This document shows positions 1 through 8,589 of a DNA stretch of 12,512 bases, piece by piece. This DNA comes from JAAERC01 sp965602655 (GTDB lineage Bacteria; Zixibacteria; MSB-5A5; GN15; PGXB01): NCBI GenBank assembly GCA_965602655.1, contig CBFCZE010000082.1, positions 1-12,512 of the forward strand, read 5' to 3'. How positions within the stretch are numbered: position 1 is the stretch's first letter; each line of letters begins with the position of its first letter. The notes below the pieces were generated by a model. It saw nothing but the letters and a program-made list of their open reading frames with translations, had not been told where the DNA came from and did not search any database. A program made the translations under genes and the position numbers.

Positions 1-709
1 TATAATAACTTTTATTAAAATCAGAAGCCTCCAAATCAACTTCCGAATTTTTTGCGGGGAATTGACATACATATTCTCGCCAATCTTTGAATTTTACGTG
101 GGCCTCTTTTTTTAAATAAACCTTTTCTTTGTTCCCTTTGTAGGGATTTATTCCAAAAAACAATGGTTTATTGTTTGCGCATTGGATATGTGCATAAAAA
201 AGCTCATTATTTTGATTATCAAGAAAAGTTTTGATAATTTCATAATTAAAACTTTTTGCTTTTTTGTATCCCATATATTTTAGCGATTTTTTAAGAATTA
301 TTTTTGTCTTCTTGGAAATAGAACCTGATGAAAATACCAGATTATTCTTTAATTCGGATTCTGTCTCATCCCCAAATATAATAAACAGATGAGTAAATTT
401 GCGGTAAAGCGAATCAGTGTCATAAAATCGTCTCAACTGCAATCGTTCAATTTCAAACGGGGGTGTGAAAGCAAATATACCGCTTCCCTCAAATACAGCC
501 CCGCATATTCTATCATTAATAGGTTTACAAAAGCTAATAGTTCCTTCCTGCAAAATAATTTCTCCAACATCACGTTTAATGGTGAGATTTTTGACTTTGG
601 CGACAGCAGTGCTATCGGGAGACATATTCATCAGATTATTGTACAAAGAAGTATAAATTGTTGAGTTGCCAAAAGCAGTATCTTTTTTTTTCATTTTTTG
701 ATTTAGCAT
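1..709 (-). CDS. M1-peptidase-like family protein, N-terminal part (partial, cut by window start)
   Basis: An open frame of 236 codons reads leftward from an ATG at 709 (second ATG at 694) to the window edge, so the C-terminus is missing. It contains the segment SPDSTAVAKVKNLTIKRDVG followed by GAVFEGSG and FAFTPPFEIERLQLRRFY. I recognise this pattern from the N-terminal, non-catalytic region of large M1-family (gluzincin aminopeptidase-like) proteins of FCB-type bacteria. The HExxH zinc motif would lie beyond the edge and is not seen, so the enzymatic role is inference. No export signal follows either ATG and neither has a convincing Shine-Dalgarno sequence. A lipoprotein signal peptide lies immediately upstream in another frame, joined at an A9 run (see 683-773). 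The gene is divergent from the subtilase gene. The low GC and many Lys, Asn and Ile codons differ from the sulfur genes to the right. Coding status is fairly sure; family is moderate. Confidence 0.6.
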   Translation of the reverse strand, partial: MLNQKMKKKDTAFGNSTIYTSLYNNLMNMSPDSTAVAKVKNLTIKRDVGEIILQEGTISFCKPINDRICGAVFEGSGIFAFTPPFEIERLQLRRFYDTDSLYRKFTHLFIIFGDETESELKNNLVFSSGSISKKTKIILKKSLKYMGYKKAKSFNYEIIKTFLDNQNNELFYAHIQCANNKPLFFGINPYKGNKEKVYLKKEAHVKFKDWREYVCQFPAKNSEVDLEASDFNKSYY

Positions 710-773
710 CAGAAATACAGGAAATTATTAGCATGAATATTATTACGAATATAAAAGAACACCGAATAGTCAA
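683..773 (-). other. Out-of-frame lipoprotein signal peptide and A9 frameshift junction
   Basis: Reading leftward from TTG at 773, a stop-free frame encodes MTIRCSFIFVIIFMLIISC and then ISDAKSKNEKK. This has a positive residue early, a long hydrophobic stretch and an I-I-S-C lipobox with the lipidated Cys at codon 719-717. A GAGAG Shine-Dalgarno-like run lies about 7 bases before the TTG. The frame then enters nine consecutive A (T at 683-691 on the plus strand) and is lost. With eight A it would run directly into KDTAFGNSTIYTS of the downstream frame. I infer that the intact gene is one lipoprotein starting near 773. The break is a sequencing or assembly indel, a true mutation, phase variation, or a site of transcriptional slippage; the sequence alone cannot tell which. 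An ATG at 734 is an internal in-frame alternative start but would remove most of the signal. Confidence 0.6.
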
Positions 774-1043
774 TTTGAATCTCTCAGACCGTTTATGAAT
801 TTGTTTAAGTATATTAAAGTATGATATTCCCTAAAACGCAATAAGAATTAACGATAATAATATCGCACATCATTGCATTGTTATTTTGATATGAATATTC
901 GAATAAATTTGAAAATGTTTAAATATCAGTTATCCAATAAAACCGCTTGTCAAATTCGAATATTTTTGTAAATTATAATTGATGTTAAACATCCGCGGCC
1001 AATATCCGTCATACTCTAAAGCCGCCCATAACCTATACTTGAG
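774..1043. other. AT-rich divergent intergenic region, no gene seen
   Basis: This stretch separates the minus-strand lipoprotein gene from the plus-strand subtilase gene. It is very AT-rich and I see no coding frame with protein-like character. It should hold the promoters for both genes. The only notable elements are the candidate promoter at 947-979 and two copies of ATTCGAATA at 897-905 and 954-962. No clear promoter for the leftward gene could be assigned. Confidence 0.6.
947..979 (+). promoter_or_regulatory. Candidate promoter of the subtilase gene
   Basis: TTGTCA at 947-952 sits in a CGCTTG context like the other two promoters of the window, and a perfect TATAAT lies at 974-979. The 21-base spacing is longer than ideal. 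A 16-base alternative -10 (TAAATT, 969-974) is weaker. If TATAAT is used, the leader is about 70 bases. An ATTCGAATA palindrome (954-962) lies in the spacer and could be an operator. Confidence 0.35.
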
Positions 1044-1055
1044 GTGAAAGTGTTT

Positions 1056-4000
1056 ATGTATAAGTATATTATCAGCTTATTGTTATTACTTCTGCTTACC
1101 AGCAGCAGTAGTTTTGCTATTTATGGAACCAAACATATCAATAATATAAAAGATAATATACCGATAAGAATCATAATTAAATTCGAAAAAGACAGATCTG
1201 AAAAAATCCGGGCGGGCAAATCAAATGCATCCTCCGTCGGATTGGCCGAACTGGATAAAATAAATTCCAAATACCAAATCAGCCGGATTCGGCCGCTGAT
1301 TGATTTAACAGAAATGCATTCGGGTTTCAACCGCTTCAAAGACATTTACATTTTTGAAACAGACTCCGGCCAAAATGCGGAAGAGATTTTATCCGACTAC
1401 AAAAATATTCCGGGTGTTTTATATGCCGAAATTGATCAGATTGCCGAATATTATGACTCACCCAACGATGACCTCTATTTGCATCAGTGGAACCTGAATA
1501 ATACCGGTCAGGAGCATTATCATGTTAAGCGTATCTATGGAACCTATAATGATGAGTTGATACTGACCGCAGGTGTGCCTGATGCCGATATTGATGCCGA
1601 TGAGGTTTATAAGAACCCGCCTGATAATACTTCGACGGTGGTGGTGGCTATTATCGATTCGGGCGTCGATCTGGATCATCCCGATCTGGCCGACAATATC
1701 TGGATTAATCCCAATGAAATTGCCGATGACGGTCTCGATAATGATCATAACGGCTTTATCGATGATATTAACGGCTGGGATTTCGGCGGCAATTTAATTG
1801 ATATCGGCGTGGGTGATAATAATCCAACCGATGAAAATGGGCACGGCACTCACTGTGCCGGAATTGTTGCGGCGGTAACGGACAATGATATCGGAATCGC
1901 CGGGATAGCGACAAACTGCAAGATTATGGCGGTTAGTATCGACCCGATACCGTTTGTTTCAATTATTGCCAGAGCGATTATCTATGCGGCCGATAACAGC
2001 GCCGATGTTATCAATATGAGTTTTGGCTTATACACGCAAAGCGATCTGGTAAGCGATGCCCTTGCCTACGCTCATTCCCAAGGCGTAATATTATGTGCCG
2101 CGGCTGGAAATGATGGAGCCGAACAGTACAACTATCCGGCGGCATCGGATCTGGTTATTGCCGTAGGTGCCACTAATGATAATGATAATGTTACATCATT
2201 TTCTACCTATGGCAGTCATATCAATCTCTGTGCCCCGGGACTGACAATATTGTCGCTGCGGGCCGACAATACAGATTTGTACGCCTCCGACCGTGAGGCC
2301 GGAGTTCATATTATAGATGATTTATATTTTCTCGCCTCCGGGACAAGTATGGCCTCGCCGCACGTTGCCGGTGCCGCCGCTTATTTACGCTCAATTTCTC
2401 CCGGATTAAAACCGGAGAAAATTCTTGAGATTCTGCAACAAACTTCAGATGATCTGTACGATCCGTTTGGTGTCGGCTGGGATATGCCCGGTTATGATAT
2501 TTACAGCGGACATGGCCGCCTAAATCTAAACGCGGCTATTCAATCTGTCCCGGATAAAATTGCAAGAATAGAATTTCCGGTTCAGTTTGAAATTATTTCC
2601 GGTACTGTTGATATTATCGGGTTTGCAGACGGTTCTCAATTCCCGGGATATATAGTCGAGTTTGGTGCCGGAAAAGAATCCGACAGCTGGCAAAGACTAA
2701 TATTTTCATCCAATCCGATAACGGGTGGAACTCTGGTCAGTTGGAATATGGCTGGATTGTCAGAAATTTACACCATCCGTCTGCGTGTCGGATTTGATAA
2801 TGTCGCTTACAGAACCGTTTATATTGCCAACGAAAACAGGTTGGAAATTCTGTACCCGGTAACCGGCGAAACATTGACCGGTATTACATCGGTTCGCGCC
2901 GATGCTTTTGGACCGGAGTTCAAAAGTTATCGGCTCGAATATCGTCCGCTTGGGGAAGAAAACGGGTGGGAGCTGATCAACAGCTCTTCTGTCCCGGCTT
3001 TTGATAATATCATCGGCGAATGGTCCACCGGTGAATTGGCCGAGGGTACTTACATTCTCAGATTAACGATGTTATCCAACGAAAACAGCGAGATTTTTCA
3101 CGAAACCGAGGTACATGTACAATCGCTTTTCTCATCTGAAAACGCATGGAAAATACCGCTTGACGGTGTCCCCTCGATTATTCCTAATTATGGTGATTTT
3201 GACGGCGATGGAATAAATGAGATAGTGGTGGGGACATCCTCAGGTATATATATGTACAATACCGATGGTACCGTCAAAACGGAAAATACGCCCAAGTTTC
3301 CGGAAAACAATTTCCTGATTCCGATTGCGGTGGGTGAACTTGACGGGGACGGAATTGATGATATTGTCGCGCTCGGATACAATCCGCCGATGATTTATGC
3401 ATATCCGTCGTCCGAAACGGATTTTGTCAGCTATCTGGCCAATTTTCCCGGGATGAGTTTTGTGGGGTCGGAGCATACATTCACAAAACTGTTCCTGAAG
3501 GATATGGACAATAATGGCCGCGATGAAATAATAGTACACATTCATAATCGCACAAAACCGCTTGGTTTCATTATTGAATCGGATGGGTCATCACAACATA
3601 TGTTTGAATATGTTTCCGAATTTTTGCCGGCCGATCTTGATAATAATGGTATTGATGAAATTTACGCTTTTAATGACAATTTCAGTTCTCTCCGGCAATT
3701 GGAAATGGACGGAAGTACTATTGATGAACTTATTATGGAATCGGATGGTGAAAGTTTCTCCTGTTACGGAATGTCGGCCGGTGATGTTGACAACGACGGT
3801 CTACTTGAATTAATTGTTTTTGGTTACTATGGCGATGGCGATTTTGTTCTTCATGCATTCAACGACAGCCTCTCCCCTGTTCCGGGCTGGCCGCATAATC
3901 TGGGAATTGACCCGTTCGTCATTCCAACGGTACCGGTTTTCGGTGATCTGGATAATAACGGCAGTCTGGAATATGTTGCCGGTTTTTTTGATCTGGATAT

Positions 4001-4772
4001 CAGTTATATTCTGGCCTGGAATTTTGATGGGACGTCATATCTGCCCGGCAGTCCCAATGGTCACTTTGCCATCACGCCGCAATTGGGTATTACCAATATG
4101 CTGCTTTTAAATGATATGAATGATGATCGGATGGCCGATATTGTCGCCGTAGCCAATGATGACCCGTTTGCCATTTATATGGTTCAGAGGATCTATGCCT
4201 GGGGTAATAATGCGTCATTGCTTCCCGATTTTCCGCTGGTTGTGGCGCCGGAAGCGAGCACCGGAAATCGACATACGCCATCGGTTGGCGATATTAACGG
4301 TGACGGTTACGTTGATATGATAATGACTACGGCCGATAATCATCTGGTGTTTATTAATTTGCCGGGGCAGGTATATCGTGAATGTACTTCACCGGCCAAG
4401 CACTGGCGATATAATCGCCGGATGAACAATATTATCCCGGAACCGGTACAATGTGATCCGACCGATATTATTGACAACTTGATTATCGTACCATCGGTAT
4501 TTGGGCTGAGTCAAAACTATCCGAATCCGTTTAATCCGGCAACTACTATTCAATTCTCTCTTGAAACGAAATCATATACACGGCTTTCGATATATAATAT
4601 TTTGGGACAGAATATTAATACTATAATCAATGAAGAATTGCCATCGGGGAATCATTCGATTACCTGGAACGGCAGGGATTATGATGGTAATGAGGTTGCC
4701 TCGGGGATATATTTCTATCGTATCGAGGCAGAGAATTTCGAAGAATCAAAAAAAATGATTCTACTCAAATAG
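1056..4772 (+). CDS. Secreted subtilisin-family (S8) serine protease with beta-propeller and sorting domain
   Basis: An extracellular or surface endopeptidase of 1238 residues. Residues 1-21 are a signal peptide (MYKYIIS, seven Leu, then TSSSSFA as a plausible cleavage site). Residues about 22-150 look like a propeptide. The S8 catalytic domain spans roughly 180-495 with Asp201 (AIIDSGVDLDHPDL), His263 (NGHGTHCAG), oxyanion Asn352 (AAGNDG) and Ser431 (SGTSMASPHVAG), so it appears active. Two diverged Ig-like repeats follow (about 505-600 and 600-695). Then come eight Asp-rich D-x-[DN]-x-[DN]-G type repeats (about 712-1090), as in calcium-binding FG-GAP/VCBS propellers. YPNPFNP at 1155-1161 opens a FlgD-like C-terminal domain ending KKMILLK, resembling type IX or similar outer-membrane sorting tags. 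I chose ATG 1056 because GAGGTGA (1041-1047) serves it and the signal peptide then starts normally. GTG at 1050 or 1044 is possible; 1044 overlaps the Shine-Dalgarno. No terminator was recognised after it. Family assignment is very sure, substrate unknown. Confidence 0.95.
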   Translation: MYKYIISLLLLLLLTSSSSFAIYGTKHINNIKDNIPIRIIIKFEKDRSEKIRAGKSNASSVGLAELDKINSKYQISRIRPLIDLTEMHSGFNRFKDIYIFETDSGQNAEEILSDYKNIPGVLYAEIDQIAEYYDSPNDDLYLHQWNLNNTGQEHYHVKRIYGTYNDELILTAGVPDADIDADEVYKNPPDNTSTVVVAIIDSGVDLDHPDLADNIWINPNEIADDGLDNDHNGFIDDINGWDFGGNLIDIGVGDNNPTDENGHGTHCAGIVAAVTDNDIGIAGIATNCKIMAVSIDPIPFVSIIARAIIYAADNSADVINMSFGLYTQSDLVSDALAYAHSQGVILCAAAGNDGAEQYNYPAASDLVIAVGATNDNDNVTSFSTYGSHINLCAPGLTILSLRADNTDLYASDREAGVHIIDDLYFLASGTSMASPHVAGAAAYLRSISPGLKPEKILEILQQTSDDLYDPFGVGWDMPGYDIYSGHGRLNLNAAIQSVPDKIARIEFPVQFEIISGTVDIIGFADGSQFPGYIVEFGAGKESDSWQRLIFSSNPITGGTLVSWNMAGLSEIYTIRLRVGFDNVAYRTVYIANENRLEILYPVTGETLTGITSVRADAFGPEFKSYRLEYRPLGEENGWELINSSSVPAFDNIIGEWSTGELAEGTYILRLTMLSNENSEIFHETEVHVQSLFSSENAWKIPLDGVPSIIPNYGDFDGDGINEIVVGTSSGIYMYNTDGTVKTENTPKFPENNFLIPIAVGELDGDGIDDIVALGYNPPMIYAYPSSETDFVSYLANFPGMSFVGSEHTFTKLFLKDMDNNGRDEIIVHIHNRTKPLGFIIESDGSSQHMFEYVSEFLPADLDNNGIDEIYAFNDNFSSLRQLEMDGSTIDELIMESDGESFSCYGMSAGDVDNDGLLELIVFGYYGDGDFVLHAFNDSLSPVPGWPHNLGIDPFVIPTVPVFGDLDNNGSLEYVAGFFDLDISYILAWNFDGTSYLPGSPNGHFAITPQLGITNMLLLNDMNDDRMADIVAVANDDPFAIYMVQRIYAWGNNASLLPDFPLVVAPEASTGNRHTPSVGDINGDGYVDMIMTTADNHLVFINLPGQVYRECTSPAKHWRYNRRMNNIIPEPVQCDPTDIIDNLIIVPSVFGLSQNYPNPFNPATTIQFSLETKSYTRLSIYNILGQNINTIINEELPSGNHSITWNGRDYDGNEVASGIYFYRIEAENFEESKKMILLK

Positions 4773-4873
4773 TTTCCTAATAAAAAGTTATCCGCAGATA
4801 TTGCGCCAGCCTGATTGTAATATAATGTATTCTTCTCCGGCCGTTGCAGATATAAAAGCATTCTAAATATCGC

Positions 4874-4902
4874 TTGACAAAAGGCTGACCAGGATATTAT
4901 AT
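4874..4902 (+). promoter_or_regulatory. Sigma70-type promoter of qmoAB
   Basis: A perfect TTGACA (4874-4879) is followed after 17 bases by TTATAT (4897-4902); the overlapping TATATA at 4898-4903 gives 18. The flanks CGCTTGAC and ATATAGGC recur in the dsrA promoter. It predicts a start near 4909 and a leader of about 90 bases ending in GAGGAG (4990-4995) before qmoA. Confidence 0.7.
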
Positions 4903-5001
4903 AGGCGAGAGTTTGTGAATATATTAACAAGCTCGATGTAGTAATTGGAATAAAACTATATGACGTACAATATATTAAGTTGAGTCGTCGAGGAGTACAA
5001 C

Positions 5002-6279
5002 ATGGCTGAATTCATACCGGTTGAAGGCCAGATAAAAGCCGATACGCTGGTTGTCGGCGGCGGTATAGCCGGAATTACAACTGCTATTGAAACCGCCGAA
5101 GCAGGCAAAAAGGTTATTTTGCTGGAACGTCTGCCGTCTCTGGGCGGTAGAGTGACTGCCTTATTTCAATATTTCCCAAAACTTTGTCCACCGACTTGTG
5201 GTATTGAGATTAACCTGAAGCGGATCAGAAGTAATCCCAATATCAGAGTTCTGACTCTGGCTGAGATTGAATCGATTTCCGGATCATCGGGTAACTTCGA
5301 AGTAAAGATTAAATTAAATCCGCGTTACGTCAATGAGAAATGCACTGCCTGCGGTGAATGCGAAAAGGTTTGCGAAATTGAGCGTGACAACGATTTCAAT
5401 TATGGACTGGATAAGACCAAGGCTATTTATCTGCCGCATATGATGGCCTATCCTCCTCAGTATGTTGTCGACCCGAAATATGCCGGTGATGAAGGCATGA
5501 AAAAATGTGTTGACGCCTGCGAGTATGGCGCTATTGAACTGGATATGCAGGCCAAAGATGTTACGGCTAATGTCGGTGCGGTTGTTTGGGCAACCGGTTG
5601 GAAACCATACGACGCAGCCAAAATTGACAACCTTGGATACGGCAAATATAAAAATGTGGTAACCAATGCAATAATGGAAAGGCTGGCATCTCAGAATGGG
5701 CCGACCGAGGGAAAAATTATACGTCCCTCAGATCAGAAAGAAATCAAATCAATCGGTTTTGTCCAATGTGCCGGTTCCAGAGATGAAAATCATCTGCCTT
5801 ACTGTTCGGCGGTTTGCTGTCTGGCCTCGATGAAACAAGCTACTTATGTTCGCTCACAGTATCCTGATGCCGAAATTTATATATTCTATATCGATATTCG
5901 TTCGCCCGGCCGTATGGAGGATTTTTATACAAAGGTCCAGGAAGATGAGAAGATTCACTTCCATCGCGGTAAGGTTGCAAAGATAAGCGAAAACCCGGAA
6001 AATGGAAATCTGATTCTTGAGGCCGAAAACACGCTGACCGGTGAGATAGTCAAGACCGAGGTGGAAATGGCGGTATTGGCAACCGGTATGGTGCCCAATA
6101 CTGCTGACGAAGCACCGCCTCTGGAAACACCACTGGATGAATTTGGCTTTATTGCGCCGGATTCTACGACCGGTATAATTGGCGCCGGGGTTGCAATGCG
6201 ACCGCAGGATGTTGCTACCACCGTACAAGATGCCACGGGGGCGGCCTTGAGAGCTATCAACATCGGGACGGGGAGGTAA
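5002..6279 (+). CDS. qmoA: QmoA, HdrA-like flavoprotein subunit of the quinone-interacting oxidoreductase complex
   Basis: A cytoplasmic FAD protein that, in known sulfate reducers, is part of QmoABC and moves electrons between menaquinol and APS reductase (AprAB). The 425 residues contain an FAD-binding VVGGGIAGITTAIE (17-30), LGGR (47-50), and the conserved segment around LCPPTCGIE (61-69). There is a ferredoxin-like insert with C114-x2-C117-x2-C120-x3-C124 and a partial second set C169-x3-C173. Next comes the HdrA-type motif QCAGSRD with C256, then YCSAVCC with C268, C272 and C273. A second dinucleotide-fold strand (VLATGMVPNT) and a C-terminal GIIGAGVAMRPQDVATTVQDA complete the flavin fold. 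The length is usual for QmoA rather than the longer HdrA. ATG 5002 has GAGGAG six bases upstream. qmoB follows after three bases, so the two are one transcription unit. Upstream there is a protease gene and no aprBA. Assignment versus a generic HdrA relies on length, motifs and the qmoB neighbour. Confidence 0.9.
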   Translation: MAEFIPVEGQIKADTLVVGGGIAGITTAIETAEAGKKVILLERLPSLGGRVTALFQYFPKLCPPTCGIEINLKRIRSNPNIRVLTLAEIESISGSSGNFEVKIKLNPRYVNEKCTACGECEKVCEIERDNDFNYGLDKTKAIYLPHMMAYPPQYVVDPKYAGDEGMKKCVDACEYGAIELDMQAKDVTANVGAVVWATGWKPYDAAKIDNLGYGKYKNVVTNAIMERLASQNGPTEGKIIRPSDQKEIKSIGFVQCAGSRDENHLPYCSAVCCLASMKQATYVRSQYPDAEIYIFYIDIRSPGRMEDFYTKVQEDEKIHFHRGKVAKISENPENGNLILEAENTLTGEIVKTEVEMAVLATGMVPNTADEAPPLETPLDEFGFIAPDSTTGIIGAGVAMRPQDVATTVQDATGAALRAINIGTGR

Positions 6280-6282
6280 GTC

Positions 6283-8529
6283 ATGGAACCAAAAATTGGA
6301 GTATATATCTGTAAGGGCTGCGACATTGGCAAATCTGTTGATGTTGATAAGCTGGTCGAAATGGCCTCCGGTAATGCCGATGTTGCTACTTGTAAATCAC
6401 ACGAAATTTTATGCGGTGCCGAAGGTTTGGAACTTATCAGAAACGATATTACAAATGACGGTTTGAATCGTGTTGTGGTCGGTGCCTGCTCAATTAGGGT
6501 TTTCCCCGAACTTTTTGAGTTTGGAAAAAATGTGTTAACCGATCGGGTTAATCTTCGCGAATATGTTGCCTGGTGTCATCCGGCCGGTGACGAAGATACG
6601 CATACCCTGGCAGAGGATTATATCAATATGGGTATTGCCAAGGTTAAAACTACCGAACCGCCGGAACCGCTTATTGAAGAAATAAATAAAGATATTCTGG
6701 TTATCGGCGGCGGTATGACCGGAATGACTGCCGCCAAGGCTGCCGGAGATGCCGGATATAAAGTGACGCTGGTTGAAAAAGAGGATAAGCTGGGCGGTTG
6801 GGCAACCAAGTTCACCAAAGTTTTCCCGAAGCATCCGCCGTATGAAGAGCTCGAAGATAGCGGTTGCGATAAGCTGATTAGCGAAGTTGAGGCAAATGAG
6901 AATATCTCCATTTATAAATCGACCACGGTTGCCAAAACTTCCGGTCAACCGGGACAGTTTAAGATTGCGCTTCAAAATGGCAATGGTTATTCGGAACTGA
7001 CTGTCGGGTCAATTATTCTGGCCAGTGGTTGGAAACCCTATGAAAAAGAAAAATTGGGACATCTTGGATATGGAACATCGCCGGATGTAATAACCAATAT
7101 CGAAATGGAAGAGATGGTTGCCGGTGGCGAGCTGAAGCGGCCATCCGACGGTAAACCGGTTGAATCGGTTGCATTTATTCAATGTGCCGGTTCCCGCGAT
7201 CAGGATCATCTACCCTACTGTTCGGCGGTTTGTTGTCGAGTCTCATTAAAGCAGGCTAAGTATGTTCGTCAGATGAATCCCGATGCCAAGGTGTATGTCA
7301 TTTATAAGGACTTACGCTCACCGGCGCAGTATGAAGCTTTCTATGCTAAAGTTCAGGACGATGACGGAATCTTTCTGACTAAAGGTGAGATTGCCGAAGT
7401 GGTTAAGGAATCTGATGGCAAAATGTCGATAGATGTCAAGGAAACATTACTTGGCGAAGATATCAAAATTACAGCCGATATGGTTGTCCTTGCGTCCGGT
7501 CTTGTGCCTACCACCAAAGTTGAAGAAATCACAGAAGCCGATACGGGGAAGACCGTAGAATCTTCGGAAGGTGAAAATGGGCAACTTGAGGATGAAAAGA
7601 AAGCGGCTGAGTCGGCTGAAAAAGGTGCCGAGATTATTAACCTGACATATCGCCAGGGCACCGATTTACCGACACTAAAATACGGCTTTCCGGATTCGCA
7701 TTTTATCTGTTTCCCATATGAAACCAGAAGAACCGGAATCTATGCCGCCGGTGCTGTCAGAGCACCCATGGATTTGGCTACGAGTGCTAACGATGCTTAT
7801 GGCGCCGCTCTAAAGGCAATACAGGTGGTGGAATCAATTGCTGAGGGCAAGGCGGTCCATCCCAGAGCCGGTGATATAACTTATCCTGATTTCTTCATGC
7901 AAAGATGTACTCAATGTAAGCGTTGCACCGAGGAATGTCCGTTCGGAACTCTGGATGAAGACGAAAAAGGAACACCGCTTCTTAATCCGTTAAGATGCCG
8001 CCGTTGTGGCATCTGTATGGGTGCCTGTCCGGAAAGAATTATTTCCTTTAAAAATTACAGCGTGAATATGATATCGCAGATGATTAAATCAATCAGTATG
8101 CCGGATGAATTTGATGAAAAACCGAGAATACTGGCTTTTGTCTGCGAAAATGATGCTCTCCCCTGTGTCGATATGGCCGGAATAAAGAGATTACAGTACA
8201 ATGCCATGATACGGATTATTCCGCTCAGATGTCTGGGATCAATGAATATTGTTTGGATAAGTGATGCTCTCGCTTCCGGTTTTGACGGCGTGATTCTTCT
8301 TGGCTGTAAAAAGGGTGATGATTATCAGTGTCACTTTGTTCGCGGCAGTGAATTGGCCGAAACACGTATGGATAATGTTAAGGAAAAACTCAAACAGCTG
8401 GTTTTGGAGGAAGAACGAGTTGAGGTGCATGAATTAGCCATAAATGAATATTATAAAATCCCTAAACTTTTTGACGATTTCCTTGAAGTTATCGATACGG
8501 TCGGCCCTAATCCGTACAAAGATATGTAG
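6283..8529 (+). CDS. qmoB: QmoB, HdrA/MvhD-like iron-sulfur flavoprotein subunit of the Qmo complex
   Basis: The larger soluble Qmo subunit, 748 residues, partner of QmoA. An HdrA-like N-terminal region carries Cys10, Cys13, Cys37, Cys44, Cys69 and Cys98. The FAD fold starts with VIGGGMTGMTAAKAA (140-154). QCAGSRD (300-306) and YCSAVCC (312-318) mirror QmoA, showing that the two subunits are paralogues. Residues about 413-456 are an acidic, Lys/Glu/Ala/Ser-rich linker. Two 4Fe-4S motifs follow: C542-x2-C545-x2-C548-x3-C552-P and C572-x2-C575-x2-C578-x3-C582-P. The C-terminal 130 residues form an MvhD/FrhD-like domain with Cys621, Cys628, Cys650, Cys675 and Cys683 (LLGCKKGDDYQCHFVRG). This flavin, ferredoxin and MvhD order is the hallmark of QmoB. 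A strong GGGAGGT Shine-Dalgarno (6271-6277) lies inside the end of qmoA, so translation is probably coupled. A terminator begins 21 bases after the stop, with no qmoC or hdrBC following. Confidence 0.93.
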   Translation: MEPKIGVYICKGCDIGKSVDVDKLVEMASGNADVATCKSHEILCGAEGLELIRNDITNDGLNRVVVGACSIRVFPELFEFGKNVLTDRVNLREYVAWCHPAGDEDTHTLAEDYINMGIAKVKTTEPPEPLIEEINKDILVIGGGMTGMTAAKAAGDAGYKVTLVEKEDKLGGWATKFTKVFPKHPPYEELEDSGCDKLISEVEANENISIYKSTTVAKTSGQPGQFKIALQNGNGYSELTVGSIILASGWKPYEKEKLGHLGYGTSPDVITNIEMEEMVAGGELKRPSDGKPVESVAFIQCAGSRDQDHLPYCSAVCCRVSLKQAKYVRQMNPDAKVYVIYKDLRSPAQYEAFYAKVQDDDGIFLTKGEIAEVVKESDGKMSIDVKETLLGEDIKITADMVVLASGLVPTTKVEEITEADTGKTVESSEGENGQLEDEKKAAESAEKGAEIINLTYRQGTDLPTLKYGFPDSHFICFPYETRRTGIYAAGAVRAPMDLATSANDAYGAALKAIQVVESIAEGKAVHPRAGDITYPDFFMQRCTQCKRCTEECPFGTLDEDEKGTPLLNPLRCRRCGICMGACPERIISFKNYSVNMISQMIKSISMPDEFDEKPRILAFVCENDALPCVDMAGIKRLQYNAMIRIIPLRCLGSMNIVWISDALASGFDGVILLGCKKGDDYQCHFVRGSELAETRMDNVKEKLKQLVLEEERVEVHELAINEYYKIPKLFDDFLEVIDTVGPNPYKDM

Positions 8530-8550
8530 AATATCAATTTATTATTATCA

Positions 8551-8589
8551 TATAAAAGGGCCTCCTAAATTAGAGGAGGCCCTTTTATA
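8551..8589. terminator. Strong intrinsic terminator after qmoB
   Basis: A perfect 16-bp inverted repeat pairs 8551-8566 with 8574-8589 around a 7-base loop (AAATTAG). The stem core is GGGCCTCCT/AGGAGGCCC, flanked by A-run and T-run, so it could terminate on both strands. It closes the qmoAB unit and separates it from dsr. Confidence 0.9.

Noticed and set aside
389..664. Plus-strand open frame of 91 codons
   Set aside because: It lies wholly opposite the left-edge protein, whose minus-strand translation shows recognisable family character. The plus-strand product does not, and it has no ribosome site.
746..773. Promoter-like pair on the minus strand (TTGACT with TATTCG, 16-base spacing) before the left-edge gene
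   Set aside because: These bases encode the start of the lipoprotein signal peptide in a stop-free frame, so the match is more likely coincidental.
852..865. CGATA/TATCG small inverted repeat in the divergent region
   Set aside because: A 5-bp stem in AT-rich sequence with no T-run or repeat elsewhere; too weak to call an operator or terminator.
4794..4853. Direct repeat GCAGATAT at 4794-4801 and 4846-4853
   Set aside because: Only 8 bases, two copies, no dyad symmetry and no relation to the promoter; likely chance in AT-rich DNA.
6535..6975. Long minus-strand open frames inside qmoB, dsrB and the protease gene
   Set aside because: They are mirror frames of strongly conserved plus-strand genes and their products lack any domain character.
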